Source: Burkholderiales bacterium PBB3 (GTDB taxonomy: Bacteria > Pseudomonadota > Gammaproteobacteria > Burkholderiales > Burkholderiaceae_C). From it: 64,000 bases of DNA. The notes under the pieces were generated by a model. The model ran no database searches and had not been told where the DNA came from. It saw only the letters and a list, made by a program, of their open reading frames with translations. The translations under genes and the position numbers were made by a program. Numbering within the stretch: the stretch's first letter is position 1; each line of letters begins with the position of its first letter. The stretch spans positions 20,993 to 84,992 of the forward strand of contig NKIK01000017.1 of assembly GCA_002256115.1 (NCBI GenBank), given 5' to 3'. This document shows, one piece after another, positions 42,027-49,859 of this stretch.

Positions 42027-42576
42027 GGTGGGCGTGCAGTTGCGGCAGCAGCGCTGCGCGCAGGGCGTGGGCCTGGTCCACGGGCAAGCCCTTGATGTGG
42101 AGTACGTGGTCGTGCGTACCAGCAGTGTGCAGGCTCAGCGTGGCCATGCCCCAGCGGCGGTCGAGGGGGCCCTGTCGCACATCCAGATGCTGCAGCCGGG
42201 CGATGGGTACCCAGGTTTCGGTCTGCCACCAAATGCCGTCTTGTAGGCGCACACCGGCGTGCGGCTGGTGCTCAGCCCGGTAGCGCGCAAACCGCAGTTG
42301 CGCCAACAGCAGGCCCCAAGCGGCAAACACCAAAGCAGCCGCCACACCCGACAACAAATAGCCGGTGCTGAAAGTGGCCTTGTCTGCATCCGCCGCCAAT
42401 ATAGCCGTTACAGCATTCGCCAGCACACAGCCCACTGCCCCGCCCACGATGCCGCCCACCAGGCCATAGACCACGCGCCAGGCTGTGCACTGTGCGGGCA
42501 AAGTCTGCAAAGCCTGCAGTGGCTGGGGTGCATGGGATGGTGCAAGACCACCAGTGTCTAAAGTGTCAGAGGTCAC
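42019..42576 (-). CDS. PH-domain membrane protein (YdbS-like partner)
   Basis: A 185-aa protein with two membrane helices (around 37-60 and 75-95, AALVFAAWGLLLAQLRF) and one bPH2 domain: GVRLQDGIWWQTETWVPIAR followed by LQHLDVRQGPLDRRWGMATL is diagnostic. It overlaps the YdbT-like gene, and the two are expected to form one membrane complex. The intergenic region upstream (42577-42738) is divergent to a diguanylate cyclase gene and holds no clear element. Confidence 0.9.
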   Translation of the reverse strand: MTSDTLDTGGLAPSHAPQPLQALQTLPAQCTAWRVVYGLVGGIVGGAVGCVLANAVTAILAADADKATFSTGYLLSGVAAALVFAAWGLLLAQLRFARYRAEHQPHAGVRLQDGIWWQTETWVPIARLQHLDVRQGPLDRRWGMATLSLHTAGTHDHVLHIKGLPVDQAHALRAALLPQLHAHHV

Positions 42577-42738
42577 CCAAATTCCTTTACCGTGAAGGCG
42601 ATGAACAGCGCGGATTCTAGATTGCAGGCCACCCGTACGCTACTTTTACGCTACTTGCGCGACACGGTTTCGCTCGGCGCGGTGACCCAGAAGTGCCTAG
42701 TCGGTGCACAATGGTTTCAAATGAGATAAAGGGGATGC

Positions 42739-44346
42739 GTGCTAGATAGCGCCATGGTCACACCACCGGTACGCAACAGTCGGCGTTTGTTGCTGATCGT
42801 TTGGATTTTTGTCGGCATCGTGGTGGGCCTGCTGGTCTTTGCTTATTACAGCATTGGTCTGATGTCTGCGGCCCGCGCCTATGTGGGCGGTGAGGGCCTG
42901 TGGTCCAAGGCGCAAAAGGATGCGGTACTGTCTCTCTCGCGTTATGTGGCCGACCAAAAACCGCTGGATTACCAGGCCTTTCAAGAGGCTTTGAAAGTCA
43001 ATCTGGGCGATAGACAAGCGCGGCTAGAGCTGGAGAAAACCGACCCCGACTTCAACCTGGCCTACAACGGATTTCTGCAAGGCCGCAATCACCCCAACGA
43101 TATTGACGGGATGATGCGGCTGTACCGCAGCTTTCGCACCGTGCCAGATTTGAGCAAAGTGATTGCCGTATGGAAAGCCGCCGATGCGCAAATTGACGCA
43201 ATGATCGCGCTGGGTGAAAAAATACACGATACGGTGCAAGGCCCGGGCCTGAATGACAGCGACAGGCGCAATTTTCAGGCGCAGCTAGCGCAAATCAACG
43301 CACAAGTGACGCCGCTGGAAGACGAGTTTTCTTTCACGCTGGGAGACATTTCTCGCAGGTCCAAATCCATACTTCGCTTCATCATGATCCTGATGGCGAC
43401 GGTGCTAGTGGTGGTGGCTTACGGGGTGTCGCGCCGCATCTTGCAGCAAAACGAACACGACCACCAAGTCTTGCTAGAGAGCGAAAACCAGTTGCGCAGC
43501 ACACTGCAACTGGCCCCCTTGCCCATCATCCTGGTCAGCTTGCCTGGCAACCAGATTAGCTATGCCAATGAACGTGCGCTGGCGCAGTTCAACACCAAGG
43601 CAGAAGACCTGGGCGCGCTGAACGCGCAAGACTTTTATGTCAAACCCGAAGACCGCGACCGGGTGATGGAAGCCCTGCAACAGCACGGTAGCGTGCGCGA
43701 TTGGGAGGTACAGCTCAAGGACCAGCAGGGCCTGGTTTTTTGGGCATTGCTGTCTTGCCAGCGCCTGGCTCTGGGTGGGCGCGAATGCATTTTGACGGCC
43801 ATCAACAATATTGACGAACGCAAGCGGGTGCAAGAAGAGCTGCGCCACCGCGCGTTTCACGATGAGCTGACCGGCCTGCCCAACCGGGCCATGTTCATGG
43901 ACTCTTTGAGCCGCACGCTGCACCGTGCGGAGCGCAAGCAGGGCAGCTTCTCCATTCTGTTCATTGACCTGGACCGCTTTAAAAGCGTGAACGACAACTA
44001 CGGCCACACCGTGGGCGATTTGCTGCTGCAGGCCGTAGCTATGCGCGTGCGCATGTGCGTGCGCGAAGGCGATTTGGTAGCCCGGCTGGGTGGTGATGAA
44101 TTTGTGGTGCTGGTAGAAGCCGACCACCAACAAGACGAGGTAGCCCATATCGCCAAGAAGCTGCAAACCGTGTTGGAGCCCATACACACGCTGGGTGAAC
44201 ATCGCTTGCAAGTCACCGCCAGCATCGGCATTAGCAGCTACCCCCAAGACGGCACGGAGTTGGATGTGCTGCTGCGCAATGCGGATTCGGCCATGTACCG
44301 CGTCAAAGAAGATGGGCGCAATAATTTTCAGTTTCACTCTGGCTGA
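42739..44346 (+). CDS. Membrane PAS-GGDEF diguanylate cyclase
   Basis: A 535-aa inner-membrane protein. Helices at about 14-38 (LLLIVWIFVGIVVGLLVFAY) and 213-233 bracket a periplasmic helical sensor; a PAS domain (about 245-365, LAPLPIILVSLPGNQISYAN) precedes GGDEF at about 451 (VARLGGDEFVVLVEA). The inhibitory RxxD site is present five residues before it (REGD), so the enzyme should make cyclic di-GMP under product control. GTG 42739 has GGGGA close upstream; ATG 42754 is an alternative. No EAL domain. Confidence 0.9.
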   Translation: MLDSAMVTPPVRNSRRLLLIVWIFVGIVVGLLVFAYYSIGLMSAARAYVGGEGLWSKAQKDAVLSLSRYVADQKPLDYQAFQEALKVNLGDRQARLELEKTDPDFNLAYNGFLQGRNHPNDIDGMMRLYRSFRTVPDLSKVIAVWKAADAQIDAMIALGEKIHDTVQGPGLNDSDRRNFQAQLAQINAQVTPLEDEFSFTLGDISRRSKSILRFIMILMATVLVVVAYGVSRRILQQNEHDHQVLLESENQLRSTLQLAPLPIILVSLPGNQISYANERALAQFNTKAEDLGALNAQDFYVKPEDRDRVMEALQQHGSVRDWEVQLKDQQGLVFWALLSCQRLALGGRECILTAINNIDERKRVQEELRHRAFHDELTGLPNRAMFMDSLSRTLHRAERKQGSFSILFIDLDRFKSVNDNYGHTVGDLLLQAVAMRVRMCVREGDLVARLGGDEFVVLVEADHQQDEVAHIAKKLQTVLEPIHTLGEHRLQVTASIGISSYPQDGTELDVLLRNADSAMYRVKEDGRNNFQFHSG

Positions 44347-44355
44347 TTGGCCAGC

Positions 44356-44649
44356 ATGCCCCTTACTCCCCCCACTTCCCCTACTTCCACCACCCCGACG
44401 AACACACCCCTGCCGCCCGTTTTGTGGCCCCTGCTGTTTGGCAACTTTGTGATTGGCACGGGCGTGATGATTGTGCCGGGCACACTCAATGACATCCGCA
44501 GCTCGCTGGCCAGCGTGGTGGCCGAGTGGGACCGGCGGCGCTTGCTGGCGCTGATGTTCAGCGTGGCGGTCACGCTGTTGTCCTCCTCGGGGCAGTTTAT
44601 TTTGGTCTCGTACCTGGCACCCTACAGCAGCCAGGTGGCGCGGCACTAA
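44356..44649 (+). pseudogene. MFS transporter remnant with internal deletions
   Basis: The 97-aa frame joins three non-adjacent parts of an MFS drug/sugar exporter: the first helix (LLFGNFVIGTGVMIVPGTLN), the cytoplasmic loop motif (EWDRRRLLALMF) and a mid-protein helix (TLLSSSGQFILVSYLAPY). A full family member has about 390 residues, so roughly 75% is missing, yet the frame stays open. It follows the diguanylate cyclase by 9 bases and its stop overlaps the convergent HD/LuxR gene. A functional two-helix protein is possible, but decay is simpler. Confidence 0.7.
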
Positions 44650-46124
44650 AGCAGCCCCAAGCTCGCGGCCTTGAGCGTAGCCGCCGCCCGGCTTTTGCAA
44701 TCCAGCTTGCGAAAGACATTTTCACAGTGGGCCCGCACGGTGGAAGGGCTGATACCCAAGACGCGAGCCGCTTCCTTGTTGCTTTGACCTTGGCTGATGC
44801 AGTGCAAAACCTCGCACTCTCGCGCAGTCAGAATGCTCTGGGTGGGCCGGGCTTCTAGCGCATTGCTTGCGGCCCAGTTGCTGCTGCGGGCGGAGCCCAA
44901 TAGCGCATCGGTGATCTTGGGATCAAACCGGCCCAGTGATGCCTGCTTTTGCAGATGGTCCACTGCAGCGTCCTGGTCCATGGCAGCCCGCCAGGGCCTG
45001 GGCGATAGCAAGGCCAGCCAAGTGGTAACCACTGGCAACACACGGTGCGCGGGCGATGTCGCGGCATTGCGGGCCGCACGGTAGTAGCCGCTGCCGTCCA
45101 GCCGCTCGTAGGCATGGGAGGCAATGTCGGCCTCCACCTCCAGCGATTTGATTTGCCCGGCCACCCGCGCCGTCCAATACGGGCTCAGGCGCACGCGCTC
45201 CCAGTCTGCGTGGGTGAGTGGCCCAGTGCGATTCCAGACCGCATTGGGAATGGCAACGCGGCCCATGCCGTGCAGCAAGGCCGCGCGCACCACACTGTTT
45301 TGCACAGCCAGAGGCAAGCCCGTCTGAGCCGCCACCGTGGCGGCCAGTTGAGCCACGCGGCGCGAATGCCCGGTAAGCCAAGGCAGCTTCAGGTCAATGG
45401 CATCCGCTAGCAGCGACAAATCCACCACGGAGTCTGCTGCGCCTTCACTAGTGGGGTGTGTGAAATCTCCCGGCACGTTGAGCTCATTCAGCCAGGATTG
45501 CATGCGGCTGGATACCAAGTTAACCAGCCTGCGGGGGTAGACCGCATCTGCGCGCAACTGCAAGAACTGCTGGGCCTGCGCAACGCCGTATTCGCGGCTC
45601 AGAATTTCAACATCGCCACACAGCACCACCAGCATCACGGCGATCGGAATGTCATCGCCCTGGATACCACGGGGGTAGCCATTGCCGTCCCAGGTCTCAA
45701 AGAGGCAAGCTAAGGCCGCGGTGACCGGTTCGCCCAGCCCCAGGGCGCTGGCAATGATCACTGAAATCTCACAATGGATGGCGCTGATTTCCTGGGTGTG
45801 GCGCACCACTTTGCTGGGTGAAATCAGCAAGCCCATGTCTTGCGGCCGCAATGCCATCACGGCGGCGCGCCCCAGTACATCGTCGGTAATGGCGGCGGAC
45901 ACTTCAGTGGCATTGGCCGTGCAGCCCACCCAACGCAAGACGGCAGTTTGGTAGATGCATTCGCAGGCCTGTGCGTCCAACCCCAGCTCAAAGCCTGCAC
46001 GCTGCGCCAGCCACGCTACTCGCCTGGAGTGGTCGGCGGGTTGCCCCATGCTCAGGTCACCCATGAAGGCAAGCGCTGTCAGCGCATCAGAAACTGGGAT
46101 GGGAATGGTTGGCTTTTCTCTCAC
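44646..46124 (-). CDS. Degenerate HD-GYP protein with LuxR-type HTH
   Basis: A 492-aa protein with two HD-like halves (HSRRVAWLAQRAG near 33; HSRRVAQLAATVAAQTG near 266) and a C-terminal LuxR/GerE HTH (about 425-485, LTARECEVLHCISQGQSNKE, then PSTVRAHCENVFRKL). The second half has LLHGMGRVAIP where HD-GYP enzymes have HDIG, and ERLDGSGY where they have GYP, so phosphodiesterase activity is doubtful. It is probably a cyclic-di-GMP-sensing or HD-scaffold transcription factor. The start is GTG 46124, with no clear ribosome site; ATG 46064 is possible. Confidence 0.85.
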   Translation of the reverse strand: MREKPTIPIPVSDALTALAFMGDLSMGQPADHSRRVAWLAQRAGFELGLDAQACECIYQTAVLRWVGCTANATEVSAAITDDVLGRAAVMALRPQDMGLLISPSKVVRHTQEISAIHCEISVIIASALGLGEPVTAALACLFETWDGNGYPRGIQGDDIPIAVMLVVLCGDVEILSREYGVAQAQQFLQLRADAVYPRRLVNLVSSRMQSWLNELNVPGDFTHPTSEGAADSVVDLSLLADAIDLKLPWLTGHSRRVAQLAATVAAQTGLPLAVQNSVVRAALLHGMGRVAIPNAVWNRTGPLTHADWERVRLSPYWTARVAGQIKSLEVEADIASHAYERLDGSGYYRAARNAATSPAHRVLPVVTTWLALLSPRPWRAAMDQDAAVDHLQKQASLGRFDPKITDALLGSARSSNWAASNALEARPTQSILTARECEVLHCISQGQSNKEAARVLGISPSTVRAHCENVFRKLDCKSRAAATLKAASLGLL

Positions 46125-46274
46125 GGTACGGGCTGGTTGGCAAACGGAGCGGGCACAGGCATGGCACCAGTATCAGCCCAAACCCCAGCTGCCGCCATCG
46201 GACATTTGACCCATATCGCCGGGCGGCTTGCAAACCTAGCATTGCGGCTTCAAACAACCACAGGAACAGTTGCG

Positions 46275-47243
46275 ATGAAAGCCCCTTTGACAGCCCCACT
46301 CTCCGCCCTTCTCAAAACCTCCTTGGCAGTGCTCGCGCTTGGCATGGCCAGCACCAGCCATGCGTCCAATGACTGCGCCGAAGTCAAACCCGGTTTGCGC
46401 ACGACGGCGTTCACCTCTAAAACCCTGCTGGCGAGTGACGCGCTGTGCCTGCGCTCTTTTGCGTGGCAACCCACGCAAACGCCGGTGCGCGGTGTCGTGG
46501 TGATCACGCATGGCATTCGCGACTACGCCCTGCGCTACCAGCGCTTTGCGGAGCAACTGACAAAACAGGGCTTTGCGGTATTTGCCCAAGACCTGCGCGG
46601 ACATGCCCATTCGGGTGGTGACCGCCAACGCTTTGATTCCATGGCGCGCATGGTGGAAGACACCGACATGATCGTCAATGAGGCCAAACAGCGCTATCCC
46701 AATGCACCGCTCTATGTGTATGGGCACAGCCTGGGCGGGCTGATCACCACCGAATACGCGCTGGACCATGCAGACAAACTGGCCGGCGTGATTCTGAGCG
46801 GTGCAGCACTCAAGCGGCCCCACAGCGTGTCGGGCTTCAGCGCCGCAGTAGCGCGCCTACTGGCGTCTGTGGCGCCGGGCTTGAAGGTGGTGCAGGTGGA
46901 CGACAGCGAGTTTTCCAGAGACAAGGGCGTGATGGCCGCGCTGGCCACCGACCCGCTAATCAGCCACGACAAATTGCCCGCAGCCAGCGCCGCCGCGTCA
47001 CTCAATGGCATTGCCGATGTGCAGGAACGCATGGGGCAGATCAAGCTGCCACTGTGGGTGATGTACGGCACCGCGGACAGCGTCAACCCGATTGAAGGAA
47101 GCCAGGCGCTCATCCAGGCCGTGGCCAGCACCGACAAGACTTTGAAGATCTACCCCGGCGTGTACCACGACATGCTGAATGAACCTGAGCGCGACCAGAT
47201 TGCAGCCGATGTCATTGCATGGCTGCTGGCGCGTACCCAGTAA
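46275..47243 (+). CDS. Secreted lysophospholipase/monoacylglycerol lipase-like hydrolase
   Basis: A 322-aa alpha/beta hydrolase. Signal peptide to about residue 33 (LLKTSLAVLALGMASTSHAS). VVITHGIRDYALRYQRFAEQ and VFAQDLRGHAHSGGDRQRF are typical of the monoacylglycerol lipase/PldB group; nucleophile elbow YGHSLGGL near 155; Asp in MYGTADSVNP; His in YPGVYHDMLNEPERD. ATG 46275 begins the signal peptide and has AGGA about 10 bases upstream; the longer frame overlaps the divergent gene. Probably hydrolyses lipid esters outside the cytoplasm. Confidence 0.9.
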   Translation: MKAPLTAPLSALLKTSLAVLALGMASTSHASNDCAEVKPGLRTTAFTSKTLLASDALCLRSFAWQPTQTPVRGVVVITHGIRDYALRYQRFAEQLTKQGFAVFAQDLRGHAHSGGDRQRFDSMARMVEDTDMIVNEAKQRYPNAPLYVYGHSLGGLITTEYALDHADKLAGVILSGAALKRPHSVSGFSAAVARLLASVAPGLKVVQVDDSEFSRDKGVMAALATDPLISHDKLPAASAAASLNGIADVQERMGQIKLPLWVMYGTADSVNPIEGSQALIQAVASTDKTLKIYPGVYHDMLNEPERDQIAADVIAWLLARTQ

Positions 47244-47264
47244 GCGCAGAGGGGCGATTGAGGC

Positions 47265-48977
47265 TCAGTGCCGCGCAGCCACCGCAGGCGCTGCCGGTTC
47301 CACCAACCCCAGCACGCAGCCAATCATCGACTTGGCCAGCTCGGTCTCACCCACAAACACGGTGCCTGAGCCATCGCTCTCCAGGCGCGCGGCCTCTTCG
47401 GCGTTGTGGCTGCGCACCACCACGCTAATCTCGGGATTCAGCGTGCGCGCGGTCTCCACCATCTTGCGTACCTGAATGGTCTCTGGCGTGGCAATAACCA
47501 GCGTGCGTGCCTCGCGGATATGGGCCTGAATCAGCACCATCGGTTCGGTGGCATCACCCCACACGGCGGGGATGCCTTTGGCACGCAGGGCCTCTACCGA
47601 TTCGCGGTTGGACTCGGCCACCACAAAGGGAATGCCCTTCTCTGTCAGCGCCTTGGCGATGAGCTTGCCCACGCGGCCCCAGCCGACCAGCACCACTTGG
47701 CGCGCCAGGTATTTGGCGTCGGTGCTCATGGGCAGCTCGGCCAGCGGGTTGGCGGCGTGCTCTAGCCGGTTGGCAAACTTGGGGTGGCGCTGCAGCCAGC
47801 GCAGCGTAGGCTGCACCGCGCTGAAGACCAGCGGATTCAGCGCAATAGAAATCAGCGCGCCCGCCAGAATCAAGCTGTTGCCTTCTTTGGGCAGCAGGCC
47901 CAGTGCCATGCCCAGCCCCGCCAGAATGAAAGAGAACTCCCCCACCTGCGCCAAGCTAGCCGCCACCACCAGCGCAGTGCGTGCGGGGTAGCCCAGCATC
48001 AGCACCAAGCCCACGGCGGCCAGGGTCTTGCCCACAATGATGACGGCCACGGTAGCCAGCACATGCAGGGGCTGCTCCACGATCACCATCGGGTCAAACA
48101 ACATGCCCACCGACACGAAAAACAGCACGGCAAATGCATCCTGCAACGGCAGAGTTTGCTCGGCCGCGCGGGCGCTGAATTCGGATTCACGCAGCACCAT
48201 GCCAGCAAAGAAAGCGCCCAGCGCAAACGACACGCCAAACAAAGCCGCCGAGCCATAGGCGATGCTAACGGCGGCCGCCACCACGCTCAGCGTGAAGAGT
48301 TCGCGCGACCCAGTTTTGGTGACCTGCCACAAGATCCACGGAAACAGGCGCCGCCCCACCACCAGCATGAAGGCGACAAAGCCGCCCACTTGAGCCAGCG
48401 TGATGATGATGGTCATCGTGGTGCTGCGGCTGCTGGTGGATGCACTGCCGCCTAACGAGGGCGCCAGCGCTGGCAATAGCACCAAGACCAAGACCATGGC
48501 CAAGTCTTCCACCACCAGCCAGCCGATGGCGATGCGCCCATCGGTGGCATCGGTCAGGCCCTCGCTCTCCAGAGCTTTGAGCAGCACGACGGTACTGGCT
48601 ACCGACAAGGAAATACCAAACACCAGCGACGCCCCCAGCGACCAGCCCCAAAACGACGCTACCCCAGCGCCCATGGCCGTGGCCACTGCAATCTGCACCA
48701 CGGCACCCGGCAGCGCAATCTTGCGCACGGCCAGCAGGTCATCAATTGAGAAGTGCAGGCCCACGCCAAACATCAGCAGCATCACGCCAACCTCGGCCAA
48801 CTGGGATGCAATCTGCGCATCCGCCACAAAGCCGGGTGTGGCTGGGCCGATGCAAATGCCCGCCACCAGGTAGCCCACCAGCGCGGGGAACTTGAGCTTG
48901 ACGGCCACGAAGCCTAGGATGAGCGCCAGGCCAAAGCCTGCAGCCAAGGTGGTGATGAGACTGATGGAGTGTTCCAT
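47265..48977 (-). CDS. CPA2 cation/proton antiporter with RCK domain (KefB/YbaL type)
   Basis: A 570-aa membrane protein close in length to YbaL (558). Twelve or so helices to about 385 include GFVAVKLKFPALVGYLVAGI, FGISLSVASTVVLLKALE and the ion-site region IGWLVVEDLAMVLVLVLLP; the C-terminal TrkA-N/RCK domain (VVLVGWGRVGKLIAKALTEK near 418) binds NAD or glutathione-like ligands. Exchange of K+ or Na+ for H+ is the expected role. ATG 48977 (GGAAG upstream) is chosen over an in-frame upstream codon inside the HTH gene. It follows that gene by 16 bases, so they are likely cotranscribed. Confidence 0.94.
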   Translation of the reverse strand: MEHSISLITTLAAGFGLALILGFVAVKLKFPALVGYLVAGICIGPATPGFVADAQIASQLAEVGVMLLMFGVGLHFSIDDLLAVRKIALPGAVVQIAVATAMGAGVASFWGWSLGASLVFGISLSVASTVVLLKALESEGLTDATDGRIAIGWLVVEDLAMVLVLVLLPALAPSLGGSASTSSRSTTMTIIITLAQVGGFVAFMLVVGRRLFPWILWQVTKTGSRELFTLSVVAAAVSIAYGSAALFGVSFALGAFFAGMVLRESEFSARAAEQTLPLQDAFAVLFFVSVGMLFDPMVIVEQPLHVLATVAVIIVGKTLAAVGLVLMLGYPARTALVVAASLAQVGEFSFILAGLGMALGLLPKEGNSLILAGALISIALNPLVFSAVQPTLRWLQRHPKFANRLEHAANPLAELPMSTDAKYLARQVVLVGWGRVGKLIAKALTEKGIPFVVAESNRESVEALRAKGIPAVWGDATEPMVLIQAHIREARTLVIATPETIQVRKMVETARTLNPEISVVVRSHNAEEAARLESDGSGTVFVGETELAKSMIGCVLGLVEPAAPAVAARH

Positions 48978-48993
48978 GGGGTACTTCCGGGGT

Positions 48994-49572
48994 TCAGGGG
49001 GGGAGATTGGACCGTGAGGAGCTGCCGTGCGTGCGCACGTAGTCGTCCACCGCGGCGGCGGTGATGCGGCGGTGGCCGCCTTCGGATCGGGTGACCACGC
49101 CCAGCTTGCCCTGGTCACACAGCATGGACACATAGGGCCGGCTCATGCCCAACTGGGTGGCCACTTCGGCCGTGGTGAGCAGGTCGCTGGCGGACTCGGT
49201 GCGGCGTGCGTTGCTTTGGGTGGTGCCAGCCGATACCTCTATCAGCGCCAAGGCACTGACCAGCTCCATGCGGCGCGCGGTCCCTTGGGCCGAGGCATCG
49301 GTCAGCGCGGTGGCCACGCCAAAAGCGGCTACCTCGGCCAGCCGCGCGCACACGGTACCTACCAACTCGGCGGCGCTGCCCGCAGCCAAGGGCACCAGCA
49401 GCTCTAGCCCGGCCATGCGCAGTACGCGGGCGTTCTGGCCGTCTTCTACCTCCACGTGCTGCGCAAAGGTGGTCTTGAGCTGTTCAAACAAGCTGTCCAA
49501 TGCGGGCAGCTTGTAGCTGTGGCTGGCAGTGTGGCTGGCGGCGTGGCCTGGGCTGGGATGGGCGCTGGACAT
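48994..49572 (-). CDS. Excisionase-type HTH DNA-binding protein
   Basis: A 192-aa protein with a helical N-terminal region (LDSLFEQLKTTFAQHVEVED) and a MerR/AlpA-like helix-turn-helix at about 135-183: LLTTAEVATQLGMSRPYVSM followed by LCDQGKLGVVTRSEGGHRRI and VDDYV. Such proteins are often transcription regulators or antitoxin-like. It lies directly upstream of the antiporter gene. TTCGAA-rich direct repeats (49642-49679) precede it and may be its own binding sites. ATG 49572 is preferred to TTG 49590. Function is inferred only from the HTH. Confidence 0.82.
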   Translation of the reverse strand: MSSAHPSPGHAASHTASHSYKLPALDSLFEQLKTTFAQHVEVEDGQNARVLRMAGLELLVPLAAGSAAELVGTVCARLAEVAAFGVATALTDASAQGTARRMELVSALALIEVSAGTTQSNARRTESASDLLTTAEVATQLGMSRPYVSMLCDQGKLGVVTRSEGGHRRITAAAVDDYVRTHGSSSRSNLPP

Positions 49573-49641
49573 AGAGGGGCAAAAGCGCAAGGCTTGCGGC
49601 GTAATGATTCAGGCCCCTATTTTCGCAAAGAAATAAGTCAA

Positions 49642-49679
49642 ATTCGAAACAATCGAAAATTATTTACATTAATTCGAAA
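49642..49679. promoter_or_regulatory. TTCGAA-like repeats upstream of the HTH/antiporter unit
   Basis: ATTCGAAA (49642-49649), AATCGAAA (49651-49658, one mismatch) and ATTCGAAA (49672-49679) recur in an AT-rich stretch. The spacing of about 10 and 20 bases is close to whole helical turns. Possible binding sites for the HTH protein, or promoter DNA. Confidence 0.45.
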
Positions 49680-49705
49680 ATACTGAAAACGCCATTCACC
49701 CCAGG

Positions 49706-49763
49706 TTTGCTCCTGAATTAGGAGCTTCTCCCGCACTATCCATGGGCTGAAACGCGTATTTGA
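49706..49763 (+). repeat. Dispersed repeat, copy G
   Basis: TTTGCTCCTGAATTAGGAGC, core CTCCCGCACTATCCATGGGC, then GAAACGCGTATTTGAC. One core change (ACGG to ATGG). Between the HTH gene and the M13 peptidase gene. Confidence 0.82.
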
Positions 49764-49859
49764 CATCGAATTTGGCCGCATGGCCGCGTAGAAACCCTAG
49801 AGTGGCGCACGCTAAACTATTTTTTCCTTATCTCAACCCAACGGGCAAACCCCACCTCC

